Source of the DNA: an uncultured Paracoccaceae bacterium
GTDB taxonomy: Bacteria; Pseudomonadota; Alphaproteobacteria; Rhodobacterales; Rhodobacteraceae
Direction of reading: 5' to 3'
Assembly: GCA_947488605.1 (NCBI GenBank)
Contig: CANKZJ010000008.1
Span: 59,980-123,979 of the forward strand
DNA length: 64,000 bases
The notes below the pieces were generated by a model. The model was not told where the DNA came from. It was given only the letters and a program-made list of their open reading frames with translations, and did no database searches. The position numbers and the translations under genes were made by a program. This document shows, in pieces, positions 27,669 through 36,759 of this stretch (positions are counted from its first letter, which is position 1; each line of letters opens with the position of its first letter).

Positions 27669-28531
27669 CCATGCGCACAGTTTACGTCAACGGCGATTAT
27701 CTGCCGGAAAATGAAGCCAAAGTATCGATCTTTGATCGCGGGTTCTTGATGGCCGATGGGGTGTACGAAGTGACCTCGGTGCTGGACGGCAAACTGATTG
27801 ATTTTGCGGGTCACGCCAAACGGCTGGAGCGGTCTTTGAACGAGTTGGACATGCCGCATCCCGAAGTTTTGCCCGACTTGCTTGAGGTGCACCGTGAATT
27901 GGTCCGGCTGAACGGCATTGAGGAAGGCATGATCTATCTGCAAATCACCCGTGGCGCGCCTGATGACCGTGATTTCGTGTTCCCTGATCCCGAAACAACG
28001 ATCCCAACAGTCGTGCTGTTCACCCAAAACAAGCCCGGTCTGGCCAACAGCCCGGCCGCGAAGAAGGGCATCAAGGTCATCTCAATCGAAGACCAGCGCT
28101 GGGCGCGACGCGACATCAAAACGGTGCAACTGTTGTTCCCGTCGATGGGCAAAATGATGGCCAAGGCAGCAGGCGTCGACGACGCATGGATGGTTGAAGA
28201 TGGTGCTGTCACGGAAGGCACGTCCAATAACGCCTATATCATCAAGGGCAACACGATTATCACACGCCATTTAGGCAACGAGATTTTGCACGGCATCACC
28301 CGTGCTGCCGTTCTGCGTTTCGCCAAAGAGGCACAGATGCAGGTGGAAGAGCGCAGTTTTACCATTGCCGAAGCACAAGATGCGGATGAGGCGTTTATCA
28401 CATCCGCCAGCACATTCGTGATGCCCGTGGTCGAGGTCGACGGTGTGGCCGTTGGCGCAGGCACACCGGGTCCTGTGGCGGCACGGTTGCGCGAGATTTA
28501 TCTGGATGAAAGCCGCAAAGTAGCGGTGTAG
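27665..28531 (+). CDS. dat: D-amino-acid transaminase
   Basis: A 288-residue PLP fold-type IV aminotransferase. MRTVYVNGDYLPENEAKVSI and FDRGFLMADGVYEVT match D-alanine aminotransferases, and the catalytic lysine lies in RRDIKTVQLL. It interconverts D-alanine and D-glutamate with their keto acids. The ATG at 27665 overlaps the dgcA stop; a second ATG six bases later is equally usable. Translational coupling to dgcA ties it to D-amino-acid use rather than cell-wall synthesis alone. Aminodeoxychorismate lyase and branched-chain transaminases share the fold but have different N-terminal and loop signatures. Confidence 0.88.
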   Translation: MTMRTVYVNGDYLPENEAKVSIFDRGFLMADGVYEVTSVLDGKLIDFAGHAKRLERSLNELDMPHPEVLPDLLEVHRELVRLNGIEEGMIYLQITRGAPDDRDFVFPDPETTIPTVVLFTQNKPGLANSPAAKKGIKVISIEDQRWARRDIKTVQLLFPSMGKMMAKAAGVDDAWMVEDGAVTEGTSNNAYIIKGNTIITRHLGNEILHGITRAAVLRFAKEAQMQVEERSFTIAEAQDADEAFITSASTFVMPVVEVDGVAVGAGTPGPVAARLREIYLDESRKVAV

Positions 28532-28549
28532 GTCGGGGTTTTCCCCGAC

Positions 28550-29194
28550 TTACGGTTCATCAACGACCGGATTTGTCCAATCCGGCGGCGTAAATGGCAT
28601 CTCCAAAGCCCGCGCCACCAAATCCAACCGATCCTGCCCGTAAAACGCATCGCCATCTACGATATAAGTGGGTGATCCGAACACATCTTGCCCGCGCGCC
28701 CAATCAGAATTGGCGCGCAACACGTCTTGGCAATCGTTCGATGCTGCCTGCGCGATCAATGACTGTGCATCGTGGCCCAAGTCCGTGGCGATCTGCGCCA
28801 GCGTCATAGGGTTGGACAGGTCCGCATCATCGCGCCAATGCGCCTCCAATATCCGGTGGGCCATCGCATCCACCGCCGCCCCGCGATCCCCAAGGGCGAT
28901 GATCATGCCGGAGGCGAGGCTGTAATCCGCATCATGATAGGTGGGCCGATAGTTGATCACCGGCACATCACGATATTCCGCCCAGCGTTCAATCTCGCGG
29001 CCAAAAAAGTAATCGACATGGGCCTGCGTGCGGGCATGAAACGGCTGGCTACCCTGTGCTTCAACGACCGGGGATAGCAGGATTGGCTTATGGATCAGCG
29101 TGATGTTGTGCTGGGCACAAAGCGCCATCAGCTTGGCCGAGCCCAGATAGGCAAAGGCGGAATGGGCAGAGTAGATGTATTCGATGACCGGCAT
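28550..29194 (-). CDS. 2-hydroxychromene-2-carboxylate isomerase family (DsbA-like fold)
   Basis: A 214-residue DSBA/kappa-GST-fold protein. IEYIYSAHSAFAYLGSAKL and the C-terminal FGSPTYIVDGDAFYGQDRLD are typical of the HCCA isomerase group. Those enzymes use glutathione in naphthalene degradation, but genomic relatives are usually orphan glutathione-linked isomerases. No aromatic degradation genes are near, so the substrate is open. It converges on the transaminase gene 18 bases away. Confidence 0.85.
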   Translation of the reverse strand: MPVIEYIYSAHSAFAYLGSAKLMALCAQHNITLIHKPILLSPVVEAQGSQPFHARTQAHVDYFFGREIERWAEYRDVPVINYRPTYHDADYSLASGMIIALGDRGAAVDAMAHRILEAHWRDDADLSNPMTLAQIATDLGHDAQSLIAQAASNDCQDVLRANSDWARGQDVFGSPTYIVDGDAFYGQDRLDLVARALEMPFTPPDWTNPVVDEP

Positions 29195-29249
29195 GACGGC
29201 AGCTTAGGGGAAGGTGCACGCCTGCGCACCCCACGTTTTGTGCAGCGCG

Positions 29250-29690
29250 TTACCCCTCGGCCAGCGCCTGCAATTCCTTCGCCCGCGCGGGCGCAACCCC
29301 CAGCACTTCTTCGATCCGGTGCAGCAGCCGGTCTTCTTCATCCCGCTTTACCCCGTCCGCAAAGACGACCTGCCAGAGCGCGATCAGCGTCGCTTCTTTC
29401 TCGTCCGTACTGATCGCCTCTTTCAGGATCGTCGCAATCTCACCCGTGCGGGGCATCTCGCGTTCCAGCAGCTCGCATTCGGCGCGCATCTTGGCAGCTT
29501 CAATAGGGTTCAGGTCGTGCCGTTTGGCCAAAATCCGGTCGATCAGGGCGATTTCCTCGAACAGATAGGCGTCATCCGCCTTGGCCGCCCGCACCAGCAA
29601 CGCCCCCATCGCATGACTTGCATCTGCTTCGGGCAGGGGTGTGTGGTATCCGGCGGGATTTCCGAAAAAAGCGGTCAGGCGTTCGAGCAT
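29250..29690 (-). CDS. TerB-family protein
   Basis: A 146-residue all-helical protein with the TerB pattern: two copies of an acidic helix pair, AADDAYLFEEIALIDRILA-type near residues 35-55 and LWQVVFADGVKRDEEDRLLH near 105-125. The acidic residues resemble the metal-binding face of TerB. Stand-alone relatives are common in Rhodobacterales and are not by themselves evidence of tellurite resistance. It lies in a minus-strand run with the DUF1244 protein and the N-formylglutamate amidohydrolase. Confidence 0.83.
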   Translation of the reverse strand: MLERLTAFFGNPAGYHTPLPEADASHAMGALLVRAAKADDAYLFEEIALIDRILAKRHDLNPIEAAKMRAECELLEREMPRTGEIATILKEAISTDEKEATLIALWQVVFADGVKRDEEDRLLHRIEEVLGVAPARAKELQALAEG

Positions 29691-29698
29691 GGCAATTC

Positions 29699-29992
29699 CT
29701 ATCCGTGGCTATCCTTGAAGGCGTCTTTCGCGGCAGGTGACGCGTCGGTCTGATACTTCGCTTTCCATTCCGCAAATGGCATGCCGTAGAACGCCTCGCG
29801 GCCTTCGTCTTTGGTCATCTCAATGCCACGCTCATTCGCGGCCTCTTGATACCAGCGTGACAAACAGTTCCGGCAGAACCCGGCAAGGTTCATCATGTCG
29901 ATATTCTGCGCATCTGTGCGGTCTTCCATCAGGTGCTTTTGCAAACGGCGAAACGCGGCGGCTTCCAATTCAATGCGGGTTTGGTCGTCCAT
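29699..29992 (-). CDS. DUF1244 small helical protein
   Basis: A 97-residue protein starting MDDQTRIELEAAAFRRL. The first upstream ATG-type start adds 23 unlikely residues overlapping the next gene. The family core is clear: RTDAQNIDMMNLAGFCRNCLSRWY with the CxxC pair, then EAFYGMPFAEWKAKYQ. DUF1244 proteins are small helical dimers of unknown function, conserved in proteobacteria. It starts 11 bases after the amidohydrolase stop and is probably co-transcribed with it. Confidence 0.9.
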   Translation of the reverse strand: MDDQTRIELEAAAFRRLQKHLMEDRTDAQNIDMMNLAGFCRNCLSRWYQEAANERGIEMTKDEGREAFYGMPFAEWKAKYQTDASPAAKDAFKDSHG

Positions 29993-30003
29993 GTCAGTTC
30001 TCC

Positions 30004-30741
30004 TCAAAGGCCCGAACGGGCCAGTACATCTGATAATAGTGGGGCGAGGCGATTTGCCCAAAGGATTTGTCCAGCGGCGTCTGCGATCAGGTCCTGACGC
30101 AACTCGATCAAGACATTGGGGCGACCATGTTGCAAGGCGTGGCGGTCAACCGCGTCACCGGGCAGATGGCCTGCGTAGGGTTGGTTGTCACCGGTGCACC
30201 AGCCTTGGGCGCGGCACGCCTCCATAAACGGGATCGCGAGGCGGTCGTCATCGGCATAAAGCACACCGACCTCCCAAGGGCGCGGGTGCCGTCCGTTCAG
30301 GCGCGGCGTAAAACTATGCACCGCACAAATTGCCGGACTTTCCATTTTGTTGGCGAGATCAGCATAAGCTGCATGATAGGGGCGATAGAGCCTGCGTAAA
30401 CGCTCCTCCTTCTCCGCGTCATCTGCGTTGCGATTGCCCGGAATAATCGTGCCGTCGTAAAGGCGCATCATGATGGTCGGATCGTCCTCGCCGCGGTTCG
30501 GGTCACAAACCAGCCGTGAAAACCGCGACAGGATCGCGGGGCTGTCCAAGGCGGCCGCCAATTGCCGCGTCACGCCCTCTGCGCCAATGTCATAGGCGAT
30601 GTGGCGGCCCATGTCTGACGCAGGCAGGCCAAGGTCACCACCGTGCACCCAATCAGGGATAGTATTCGTCGCATGGTCGCAGGCCACAAGCCACCGTCCG
30701 GGGCGATCCGCCCCTATGATTTCAAATGGTTCGTTCGTCAT
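30004..30741 (-). CDS. N-formylglutamate amidohydrolase family protein
   Basis: A 245-residue zinc-dependent hydrolase-family protein. VACDHATNTIP, HIAYDIGAEGVTRQLAA, LVCDPNRGEDD and VHSFTP are the family's conserved blocks with His/Asp/Glu ligands. HutG-type members release formate and glutamate at the end of histidine breakdown. No other hut gene is here, and this size matches the stand-alone paralogue found beside DUF1244 in Rhodobacterales. It is divergent from pyk. Confidence 0.88.
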   Translation of the reverse strand: MTNEPFEIIGADRPGRWLVACDHATNTIPDWVHGGDLGLPASDMGRHIAYDIGAEGVTRQLAAALDSPAILSRFSRLVCDPNRGEDDPTIMMRLYDGTIIPGNRNADDAEKEERLRRLYRPYHAAYADLANKMESPAICAVHSFTPRLNGRHPRPWEVGVLYADDDRLAIPFMEACRAQGWCTGDNQPYAGHLPGDAVDRHALQHGRPNVLIELRQDLIADAAGQILWANRLAPLLSDVLARSGL

Positions 30742-30869
30742 TGTCGTGTCATTCCTTTGACACGAGCTTTAGGCTAGTTGTAGGCGGAATGGAATTGCGC
30801 AATAAGGGCACAACCCAAGCTGTTACCGCTAACGGCCACCAAATGGCCCTGACGCACGAAGGATATGAT

Positions 30870-32315
30870 ATGAGACGCCACCGCAATGTGAAAATCGTCG
30901 CCACGCTCGGCCCTGCATCCAATGATTACGAGATGATCCGCGCGCTTCACGAAGCTGGCGCAGACGTGTTTCGCCTGAACATGTCGCACGGTGATCATGC
31001 CGAGATCAAAGTACGTCACGAGATCATTCGCCAGGTCGAAAAAGACCTCGATAGCCCGATTTCTATTCTGGCTGACCTTCAGGGGCCAAAACTGCGCGTC
31101 GGCGTCTTTGCCAATGGCGAAGAGGAGCTGGTGCCGGGTGCGTCTTTCCGCCTTGATCTGGATGATGCAGAGGGCGACGTGACCCGTGTGAAACTGCCCC
31201 ACAAAGAGATTTTCGATGCGCTGGAACCTGGCGCGCACCTGTTGGTCAATGATGGCAAGATCAAACTGCGCGTCAAAGACTGCGGCGCAAATTTTGCCAA
31301 TTGCGAGGTCATTGTTGGGGGCACGATCTCCAACCGCAAAGGCGTGAACGTGCCCGACGTGACGCTGCCAGTGGCGGCTTTGTCGCCCAAAGACCGCAAA
31401 GACCTCGAATTTGTGTGCGAGCTGGGTGTTGACTGGTTGGCGCTGTCTTTCGTGCAACGTGCCGCAGATGTCGACGAAGCGCGCGTGTTGGCCAAAGGCC
31501 GCGCCGCGATCCTGTCGAAGATTGAAAAACCGAACGCGGTTAAATCCTTTGACGAAATCCTGCGCGTTTCTGACGGCATTATGGTGGCCCGTGGCGATCT
31601 GGGTGTGGAACTACCGGTACAAAACGTACCCCCGATCCAAAAGCAGCTCGTGCGCAAATGTCGCGCGGCGGCCAAACCGGTGATCGTGGCGACCCAAATG
31701 CTGGAATCAATGATCGACTCGCCCATGCCAACGCGCGCCGAAGTCTCGGACGTGGCAACAGCCATCTATGAAGGTGCTGACGCGATTATGCTGTCGGCGG
31801 AATCCGCAGCGGGTTCCTACCCAATCGAGGCCGTCACCACGATGAACAACGTCGCAGGCGAGGTCGAAGCCGATCCGATTTATACCGAAATCATCGAAGC
31901 CTCGCGCAAGTCCGAGGGTAAGACCGTGGCTGATGGTATCGTCTCAGCGGCACGCGAGATTGCAGAAACCACAGACGTCAAAGCCATCTGCTGCTTCTCG
32001 CAGTCAGGCACAACCGCATTGCTGGTATCGCGCGAGCGCCCCCGCGTGCCAATCATCGCGCTGACAAACCATATCGAGACCGCACGCAGGCTTTGCTTGT
32101 CATGGGGCACAAACTGCGTCGTCACGGGACATGTTGATCGGTTCAAGGATGCGGTGATCGGGGCTGTACGTGCTGCTAAGGCACAAGACCTCGCAGGTGA
32201 AGACGACATGATCGTTGTGACCGCCGGTGTCCCGTTTAACACACCAGGCTCGACAAATATTTTGCGGGTTGCGCCTTGCGCTGAACGTTTGATTTACGCT
32301 GTTGAGCAAGAATAG
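30870..32315 (+). CDS. pyk: Pyruvate kinase
   Basis: A 481-residue glycolytic enzyme. The N-terminal MRRHRNVKIVATLGPAS, the active-site signature ILSKIEKPNAV near residues 215-225, and ARGDLGVELP and VIVATQMLESM are all canonical, with a full C-terminal allosteric domain. The open frame runs 48 codons further upstream, but MRRHRNVK with AAGGATAT before it is the conserved start. A small membrane protein gene follows. Confidence 0.96.
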   Translation: MRRHRNVKIVATLGPASNDYEMIRALHEAGADVFRLNMSHGDHAEIKVRHEIIRQVEKDLDSPISILADLQGPKLRVGVFANGEEELVPGASFRLDLDDAEGDVTRVKLPHKEIFDALEPGAHLLVNDGKIKLRVKDCGANFANCEVIVGGTISNRKGVNVPDVTLPVAALSPKDRKDLEFVCELGVDWLALSFVQRAADVDEARVLAKGRAAILSKIEKPNAVKSFDEILRVSDGIMVARGDLGVELPVQNVPPIQKQLVRKCRAAAKPVIVATQMLESMIDSPMPTRAEVSDVATAIYEGADAIMLSAESAAGSYPIEAVTTMNNVAGEVEADPIYTEIIEASRKSEGKTVADGIVSAAREIAETTDVKAICCFSQSGTTALLVSRERPRVPIIALTNHIETARRLCLSWGTNCVVTGHVDRFKDAVIGAVRAAKAQDLAGEDDMIVVTAGVPFNTPGSTNILRVAPCAERLIYAVEQE

Positions 32316-32347
32316 GGCATTCACCGGGCAAAGGCAGGGCTGCATTC

Positions 32348-32572
32348 ATGGACTTCGATCTGATATTCGTGATTGGTGTCACACTGATCGCATTTGCGAT
32401 CCCCGCCGCTGTGAGCGCCTATTCAGATCGCCGCTGGCCTAAAAGTGCCGCACTTATGCTCGTGATTGGGGCCGGTGCGATTGCCTATGCCGCGCAGGAA
32501 AACCCCGGCGCTTATAGCTTCGAGACACTTGATGATGTTGTTCTTAGCGTGATTGGCAGTTTCGTGAACTGA
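32348..32572 (+). CDS. Small two-helix membrane protein
   Basis: A 74-residue protein with two hydrophobic segments (LIFVIGVTLIAFAIPAAVSAY and AALMLVIGAGAIAYAA), expected in the inner membrane. Similar small proteins often follow pyk in Rhodobacterales (recollection, unverified). AGGGCTG precedes the ATG. Function unknown. Confidence 0.75.
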   Translation: MDFDLIFVIGVTLIAFAIPAAVSAYSDRRWPKSAALMLVIGAGAIAYAAQENPGAYSFETLDDVVLSVIGSFVN

Positions 32573-32622
32573 CACGCGCTGCCACATTCTTCAAAATATG
32601 GGTTTTGGTATCACAACCCTGC

Positions 32623-32651
32623 TTGCAATATCACCTGCCCTGTCGTATCAG
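32623..32651 (+). promoter_or_regulatory. Candidate sigma-70 promoter of rpmI-rplT
   Basis: TTGCAA, a 17-base spacer and TATCAG, followed by a leader of about 70 bases before rpmI. The hexamers are close to consensus and correctly spaced. Confidence 0.45.
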
Positions 32652-32727
32652 CCGCGTTCAACCCGCGCGTCCGGCCTAAATGGCATGCCGAGTCGCGCGT
32701 TTCGACCGACTTAAATAGGAGACGGAA

Positions 32728-32928
32728 ATGCCGAAGATGAAGACAAAATCGAGCTGCAAAAAGCGGTTCAAAGTAACGGCCACTGGTCGTGTACTTGCCG
32801 GCCAAGCCGGTAAGCGCCACGGAATGATCAAACGTTCCAACAAGTTCCTCCGCAATGCCCGTGGGACAACCACACTTTGCAAAGCTGACGAAGGTATCAT
32901 CAAACCGATGATGCCTTACGCACGTTAA
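32728..32928 (+). CDS. rpmI: Ribosomal protein bL35
   Basis: A 66-residue, strongly basic large-subunit protein. [20 protein letters not shown] is the family N-terminus. A strong AGGAGA ribosome site precedes it. rplT follows 17 bases later; infC, the usual third partner, is not adjacent, which is common in this group. Confidence 0.97.
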   Translation: MPKMKTKSSCKKRFKVTATGRVLAGQAGKRHGMIKRSNKFLRNARGTTTLCKADEGIIKPMMPYAR

Positions 32929-32945
32929 TTAGAGGGATTTGAGAT

Positions 32946-33308
32946 ATGCGCGTTAAAGGTGGTACAGTCACTCACCGTCGTCACAAGAAAGTTCTTGATC
33001 AGGCGAAAGGGTATTATGACCGTCGCTCCAAGACCTTCAAGGTTGCGGCACAAGCGGTAGACAAAGCCAATCAATATGCAACCCGTGACCGTCACAATCG
33101 CAAGCGCAACTTCCGCGCGTTGTGGATTCAGCGGATCAATGCAGGTGTGCGTTCGATTGACGAGACACTGAACTATTCCAAGTTTATCAACGGCCTGACA
33201 CTGGCCGGGATCGAAGTCGACCGTAAGGTTCTCGCCGATCTCGCCGTGAACGAGCCTGAGGCATTTGCCGCAGTTGTTGGCAAAGCCAAGGATGCGCTGG
33301 CGGCTTAA
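32946..33308 (+). CDS. rplT: Ribosomal protein bL20
   Basis: A 120-residue basic protein of the large subunit, needed for early assembly. [20 protein letters not shown] and [11 protein letters not shown] are canonical. In many bacteria bL20 represses its own operon by binding the leader; no obvious mimic structure is apparent here. A terminator follows. Confidence 0.97.
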   Translation: MRVKGGTVTHRRHKKVLDQAKGYYDRRSKTFKVAAQAVDKANQYATRDRHNRKRNFRALWIQRINAGVRSIDETLNYSKFINGLTLAGIEVDRKVLADLAVNEPEAFAAVVGKAKDALAA

Positions 33309-33333
33309 GCCCTAGCATCTGATTGAATAATAG

Positions 33334-33365
33334 AGGCCGCGCAGGAAACTGGGCGGCCTTTTTCT
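33334..33365 (+). terminator. Terminator of rpmI-rplT
   Basis: AGGCCGC pairs with GCGGCCT over a 12-base loop, followed by TTTTTC. Confidence 0.85.
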
Positions 33366-33509
33366 TTGGGCCACGGTAGCGGGATTCTGCACATCGCTTG
33401 CAGGTCAGGTGGGCCAGGCGGCATATCGTGCCAAGAAACCCGTGGCTCTTGCGTTGGAAGTCAGCCACACCGCGCTAGGTTCTGAACAAGCCCAGATTGG
33501 ACAATCACC

Positions 33510-34694
33510 ATGCGCATTTCGATCATTTCTCGGAACGGCAGCTATCTTGGCTTGCTCATGGCAAACACGATCCTGGGATCAGCTTTGCCGATGACGATTA
33601 TCATGGCCGGTTTAGCAGGCTTGATGTTGGCGCCGTCAACTGCGCTGGCGACGTTACCTGCATCGCTATCTGCGCTGGCAGGTTTTCTTGCCGCTGCGCC
33701 ATTCTCGCTTCTTATGGGCAAGCACGGGCGGAAAATCGGCTTTGCGGTTGGTGGTGGTTGTGCGGTCTACGGTTCCCTGATTGGCGTCTGGGCCCTGTTT
33801 ACTGGCAGTTTTCTTCTTCTTTGCATTGCACACCTTGCACTTGGGGCGGCATTGGCCTGCTATCAGTATTTCAGGTTCGCCGCCGCCGAGACCGTGAGCG
33901 CTGATTGGCAGCCTGTTGCTATTTCCCTGATACTCACATCCGGCCTGATTGCGGCCTTTGTCGGCCCCCAAATATTCATCTGGGCCAAGGATGCTTTAGC
34001 GCCAATTCCTCTTGCAGGTGCATATCTTGCATTGGCCGCGCTGTCGCTCATCGGCCTGATCCCATTGGCGTTAACCAAACTACCAGTCCCAACAGGTGGT
34101 CCACCACAAAGCCTCAAACAGCGCTTTGCATCTCTGTCGGTTTTGAAGCGTAAACCAGTTCGTCTTGCAGTTGGGCTCGGCGCGGTCTCTCAGGGCGTTA
34201 TGGTGTTCTTGATGGTGCCGACACCTCTGGCCATGATTGGCTGCGGTTTTAGCGAAGCCGTCGCAGGTGACGTCATTCGGTGGCACGTCGTCGCTATGTT
34301 TGCGCCTAGTTTCTTCACGGGGTTCCTGATCAAAAGGTTTGGGGTGCAGCCAATAGCGATAATCGGACTCGGGATGCTGATTGTCTCGTCGATTGGTGCG
34401 CTCAGTGGTCTAAGTCTGGTTCACTTTTACGGATCGCTCGTCTTGCTGGGGATTGGATGGAATTTTGGCTTTGTCGGCGCAACGACGATGCTGGCAAATA
34501 CTGTGGTGGAAAGCGAAAAGGCGGTGGTGCAGGGCGCGAATGATACCGTCATTGCACTGGTCTCCACCCTGTCTGCTTTCGCTGCTGGCGCTATCATTGC
34601 TGGATTTGGGTGGGCGGTGTTGGCCGCTGTTTCGCTTGTTTTATTGCTGGTGGCGTCCGTAGTGTTCATCAAAGAAAGCCGCCAGATCGCGTAG
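33510..34694 (+). CDS. Major facilitator superfamily transporter
   Basis: A 394-residue protein with 12 predicted membrane helices and the MFS loop motif after helix 2, LLMGKHGRKIGFAVGG (GxxxDRxGRR-like). The layout resembles drug/solute antiporters of the YcaD/MFS-1 type that many roseobacters carry. The substrate cannot be predicted. No linked regulator or enzyme is present. A 428-base gap follows. Confidence 0.88.
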   Translation: MRISIISRNGSYLGLLMANTILGSALPMTIIMAGLAGLMLAPSTALATLPASLSALAGFLAAAPFSLLMGKHGRKIGFAVGGGCAVYGSLIGVWALFTGSFLLLCIAHLALGAALACYQYFRFAAAETVSADWQPVAISLILTSGLIAAFVGPQIFIWAKDALAPIPLAGAYLALAALSLIGLIPLALTKLPVPTGGPPQSLKQRFASLSVLKRKPVRLAVGLGAVSQGVMVFLMVPTPLAMIGCGFSEAVAGDVIRWHVVAMFAPSFFTGFLIKRFGVQPIAIIGLGMLIVSSIGALSGLSLVHFYGSLVLLGIGWNFGFVGATTMLANTVVESEKAVVQGANDTVIALVSTLSAFAAGAIIAGFGWAVLAAVSLVLLLVASVVFIKESRQIA

Positions 34695-35122
34695 TGCTGG
34701 AAAAACAGACGTTGGGGCACGGCATACTTGGCGCTAAAATATCATGCGCGTTTAGCGTGCTGATCCCCTCCACCGCACGCAGCCTTCACTGTTTCGCAAT
34801 CCATCCACCTCTAATCTCCCCCTCGGATATCCACCCCAACGTGGGGCACACACGACGCCCCGCAACCAAGATCAGGTTTCGCTACGGGTCTCAGACCGTC
34901 CCCAACAGGGCGCAGACTCGGCGATTGCACCGACAGGCCGCTTCACGGCGCCAGTCGGTTTCGAAACCATTGCAGACGGGCCCGTCCCATCTTGATCTAT
35001 CCTATACAATTGAAAGCACCTCAATGCTTGGCCGCCCGTGACGGGCCGCCGGGCTATTGGTGCTGCTTGCAACCACGCGTCCATTTCGCTAACCCCGCTG
35101 GGACGATTGCAAGAGGCGCCCG
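34695..35122. other. Gene-free gap upstream of pheS, rich in perfect palindromes
   Basis: No supported gene. The gap holds a run of perfect dyads: CCCCA-ACG-TGGGG at 34834-34846, GGTTTCGAAACC at 34957-34968, GACGGGCCCGTC at 34975-34986 and GCCCGT-G-ACGGGC at 35034-35046. Also present is an imperfect CGCTAAA/TTTAGCG hairpin at 34732-34757, which could end the MFS transcript. A 70-codon minus-strand frame spans 34872-35084 but lacks a ribosome site. The structure suggests a folded RNA or a repeat element. It also contains the pheS promoter and leader, which I could not pinpoint. Confidence 0.4.
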
Positions 35123-36196
35123 ATGGACGATCTGAAACAAAAATACCTAAGCCTGATAGCTGACGCCGCTGATGAAGCCGCGATAGAAGACCTGCGCGTG
35201 AAGGCCGTCGGCAAAAAGGGCGAGATCAGTTTGCAGATGCGCGAACTTGGCAAGATGACGCCAGAGGAACGGCAGGTTGCAGGCCCCGCGCTCAATGCGC
35301 TGAAAGACGAGATTAATTCTGCGTTATCCGCCAAGAAAATGGCGCTGGCCGATGCAGCCCTTGATGCACGTCTGCGCGACGAATGGCTTGACGTCACCTT
35401 ACCGTCGCGCGCCCGCTCCCAAGGCACGATCCACCCCATCAGTCAGGTCACCGAGGAAGTCACTGCGATCTTCGCCGACATGGGGTTCCGCGTCGCCGAA
35501 GGCCCGCAGATCGAAAGCGATTGGTACAACTTCGACGCGCTCAACATCCCTGGCCACCATCCCGCACGGGCCGAGATGGACACGTTTTACACACACCGTG
35601 CCGATGGCGATAACCGCCCGCCGCATGTGCTGCGCACGCATACCAGCCCGGTACAAATCCGCTCGATGGAGAAAACCGGCGCGCCGACCCGAATCATCTG
35701 CCCCGGTCGCGTGTACCGTGCTGACTATGACCAAACACACACCCCGATGTTCCATCAGGTCGAGGGGCTGGCCATCGACAAAGACATCAGCATGGCGAAC
35801 CTGAAATGGGTGCTGGAAGAGTTCGTGAAAAGCTACTTCGAGGTCGACAACGTGGACATCCGCTTCCGCGCGTCGCACTTCCCCTTCACCGAACCCTCAG
35901 CCGAGGTCGACATCCGCTGTTCATGGGAAGGTGGCACGTTGAAAGTGGGCGAGGGCGACGATTGGCTGGAAATTTTAGGCTCCGGCATGGTGCACCCCAA
36001 GGTGCTGCAAGCGGGCGGGATTGATCCGGCAGAATGGCAAGGCTTTGCCTTCGGCATGGGCATCGACCGGATCGCAATGCTGAAATACGGGATCCCGGAT
36101 TTACGCGCGTTCTTTGACAGCGATCTGCGGTGGTTGCGGCATTATGGGTTTGCGGCGCTTGACCAGCCGACGTTGCATGGTGGGTTGAGTAGGTGA
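35123..36196 (+). CDS. pheS: Phenylalanine-tRNA ligase alpha subunit
   Basis: A 357-residue class II synthetase subunit. It has the N-terminal coiled coil, the motif-2 region [20 protein letters not shown] and the motif-3 stretch [18 protein letters not shown], which bind ATP and phenylalanine. It forms an alpha2-beta2 enzyme with PheT. pheT is 1.6 kb further on, not adjacent as in E. coli. The stop overlaps the next small gene by four bases. Confidence 0.96.
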   Translation: MDDLKQKYLSLIADAADEAAIEDLRVKAVGKKGEISLQMRELGKMTPEERQVAGPALNALKDEINSALSAKKMALADAALDARLRDEWLDVTLPSRARSQGTIHPISQVTEEVTAIFADMGFRVAEGPQIESDWYNFDALNIPGHHPARAEMDTFYTHRADGDNRPPHVLRTHTSPVQIRSMEKTGAPTRIICPGRVYRADYDQTHTPMFHQVEGLAIDKDISMANLKWVLEEFVKSYFEVDNVDIRFRASHFPFTEPSAEVDIRCSWEGGTLKVGEGDDWLEILGSGMVHPKVLQAGGIDPAEWQGFAFGMGIDRIAMLKYGIPDLRAFFDSDLRWLRHYGFAALDQPTLHGGLSR

Positions 36197-36564
36197 GATT
36201 CCTTTTTGTGCTTGGTTTAGCAGTATTTGCTGCGGCTCAAGTCAATGCACAGACATTTTGCGGTCAGGTGACTGGTGCAGTCATGGTTGCGAATGACGGC
36301 ACATTTCTGGGTGAAGTGTCAAATGAGTTCAATGCGAACTCCATTTTCAACGAGTTCGGCCCATACGGATCAGAATTTTCACAGAGCAGCATTTTTAATG
36401 AGTTTTCTAACTATGGCTCTCCATTTTCTATGCTTTCAGCGTTCAATGAGTTCACCACAACGCCTCCCTTGCTAGTCAAAAACAATCAGGTGATCGCGGT
36501 AGTGTCATTAAACGATGTCTTGACTGGAGCTCTCAACCCGTACTCATTACTTTCATGCAAGTAA
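36193..36564 (+). CDS. Exported protein with tandem SIFNEF-YGS repeats
   Basis: A 123-residue protein with a GTG start overlapping the pheS stop. A Sec signal ([20 protein letters not shown]) leads into a mature part built on three repeats of about 16 residues: [32 protein letters not shown] and [12 protein letters not shown]. Beta-strand segments follow ([14 protein letters not shown]). Two cysteines lie far apart, near each end. I recall similar repeats in uncharacterised bacterial proteins but know no function. Codon use is more AT-rich than pheS, suggesting later arrival. Confidence 0.8.
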   Translation: MRFLFVLGLAVFAAAQVNAQTFCGQVTGAVMVANDGTFLGEVSNEFNANSIFNEFGPYGSEFSQSSIFNEFSNYGSPFSMLSAFNEFTTTPPLLVKNNQVIAVVSLNDVLTGALNPYSLLSCK

Positions 36565-36582
36565 CCTCCCGCCCGGCTTGCC

Positions 36583-36714
36583 GGGCAGCGCCCGGACCTC
36601 CCCCATGGGGAGGGCGTTATTGCAACGCCGCAAACAACACCAACGTCAGCAACTGTGGTAACACATCGCCAAACTGAACCATCTGGGCGCCTCCCCGAGG
36701 TCCGGGCGCTGCCC
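36583..36714. repeat. Element bounded by an 18-bp perfect inverted repeat
   Basis: GGGCAGCGCCCGGACCTC at 36583-36600 recurs exactly inverted at 36697-36714. Between them are a second palindrome (CCCCATGGGG, 36601-36610) and a GGCGTT/AACGCC hairpin. The unit is about 130 bp, non-coding, and looks like a miniature inverted-repeat or REP-type element. No second copy was noticed in this window. Confidence 0.65.
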
Positions 36715-36759
36715 TGTGTTGCGATGGATTATCCAGACATGAAACAGTAGAGTACACAA

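Noticed and set aside
29250..29690. Tellurite-resistance island
   Set aside because: The TerB-like gene is alone, with no terC, terD or terZ nearby, so no resistance operon is claimed.
34872..35084. A 70-codon minus-strand frame in the pheS gap
   Set aside because: No ribosome site and low-complexity translation. The DNA is better explained by palindromic structure, so it is not called as a gene.
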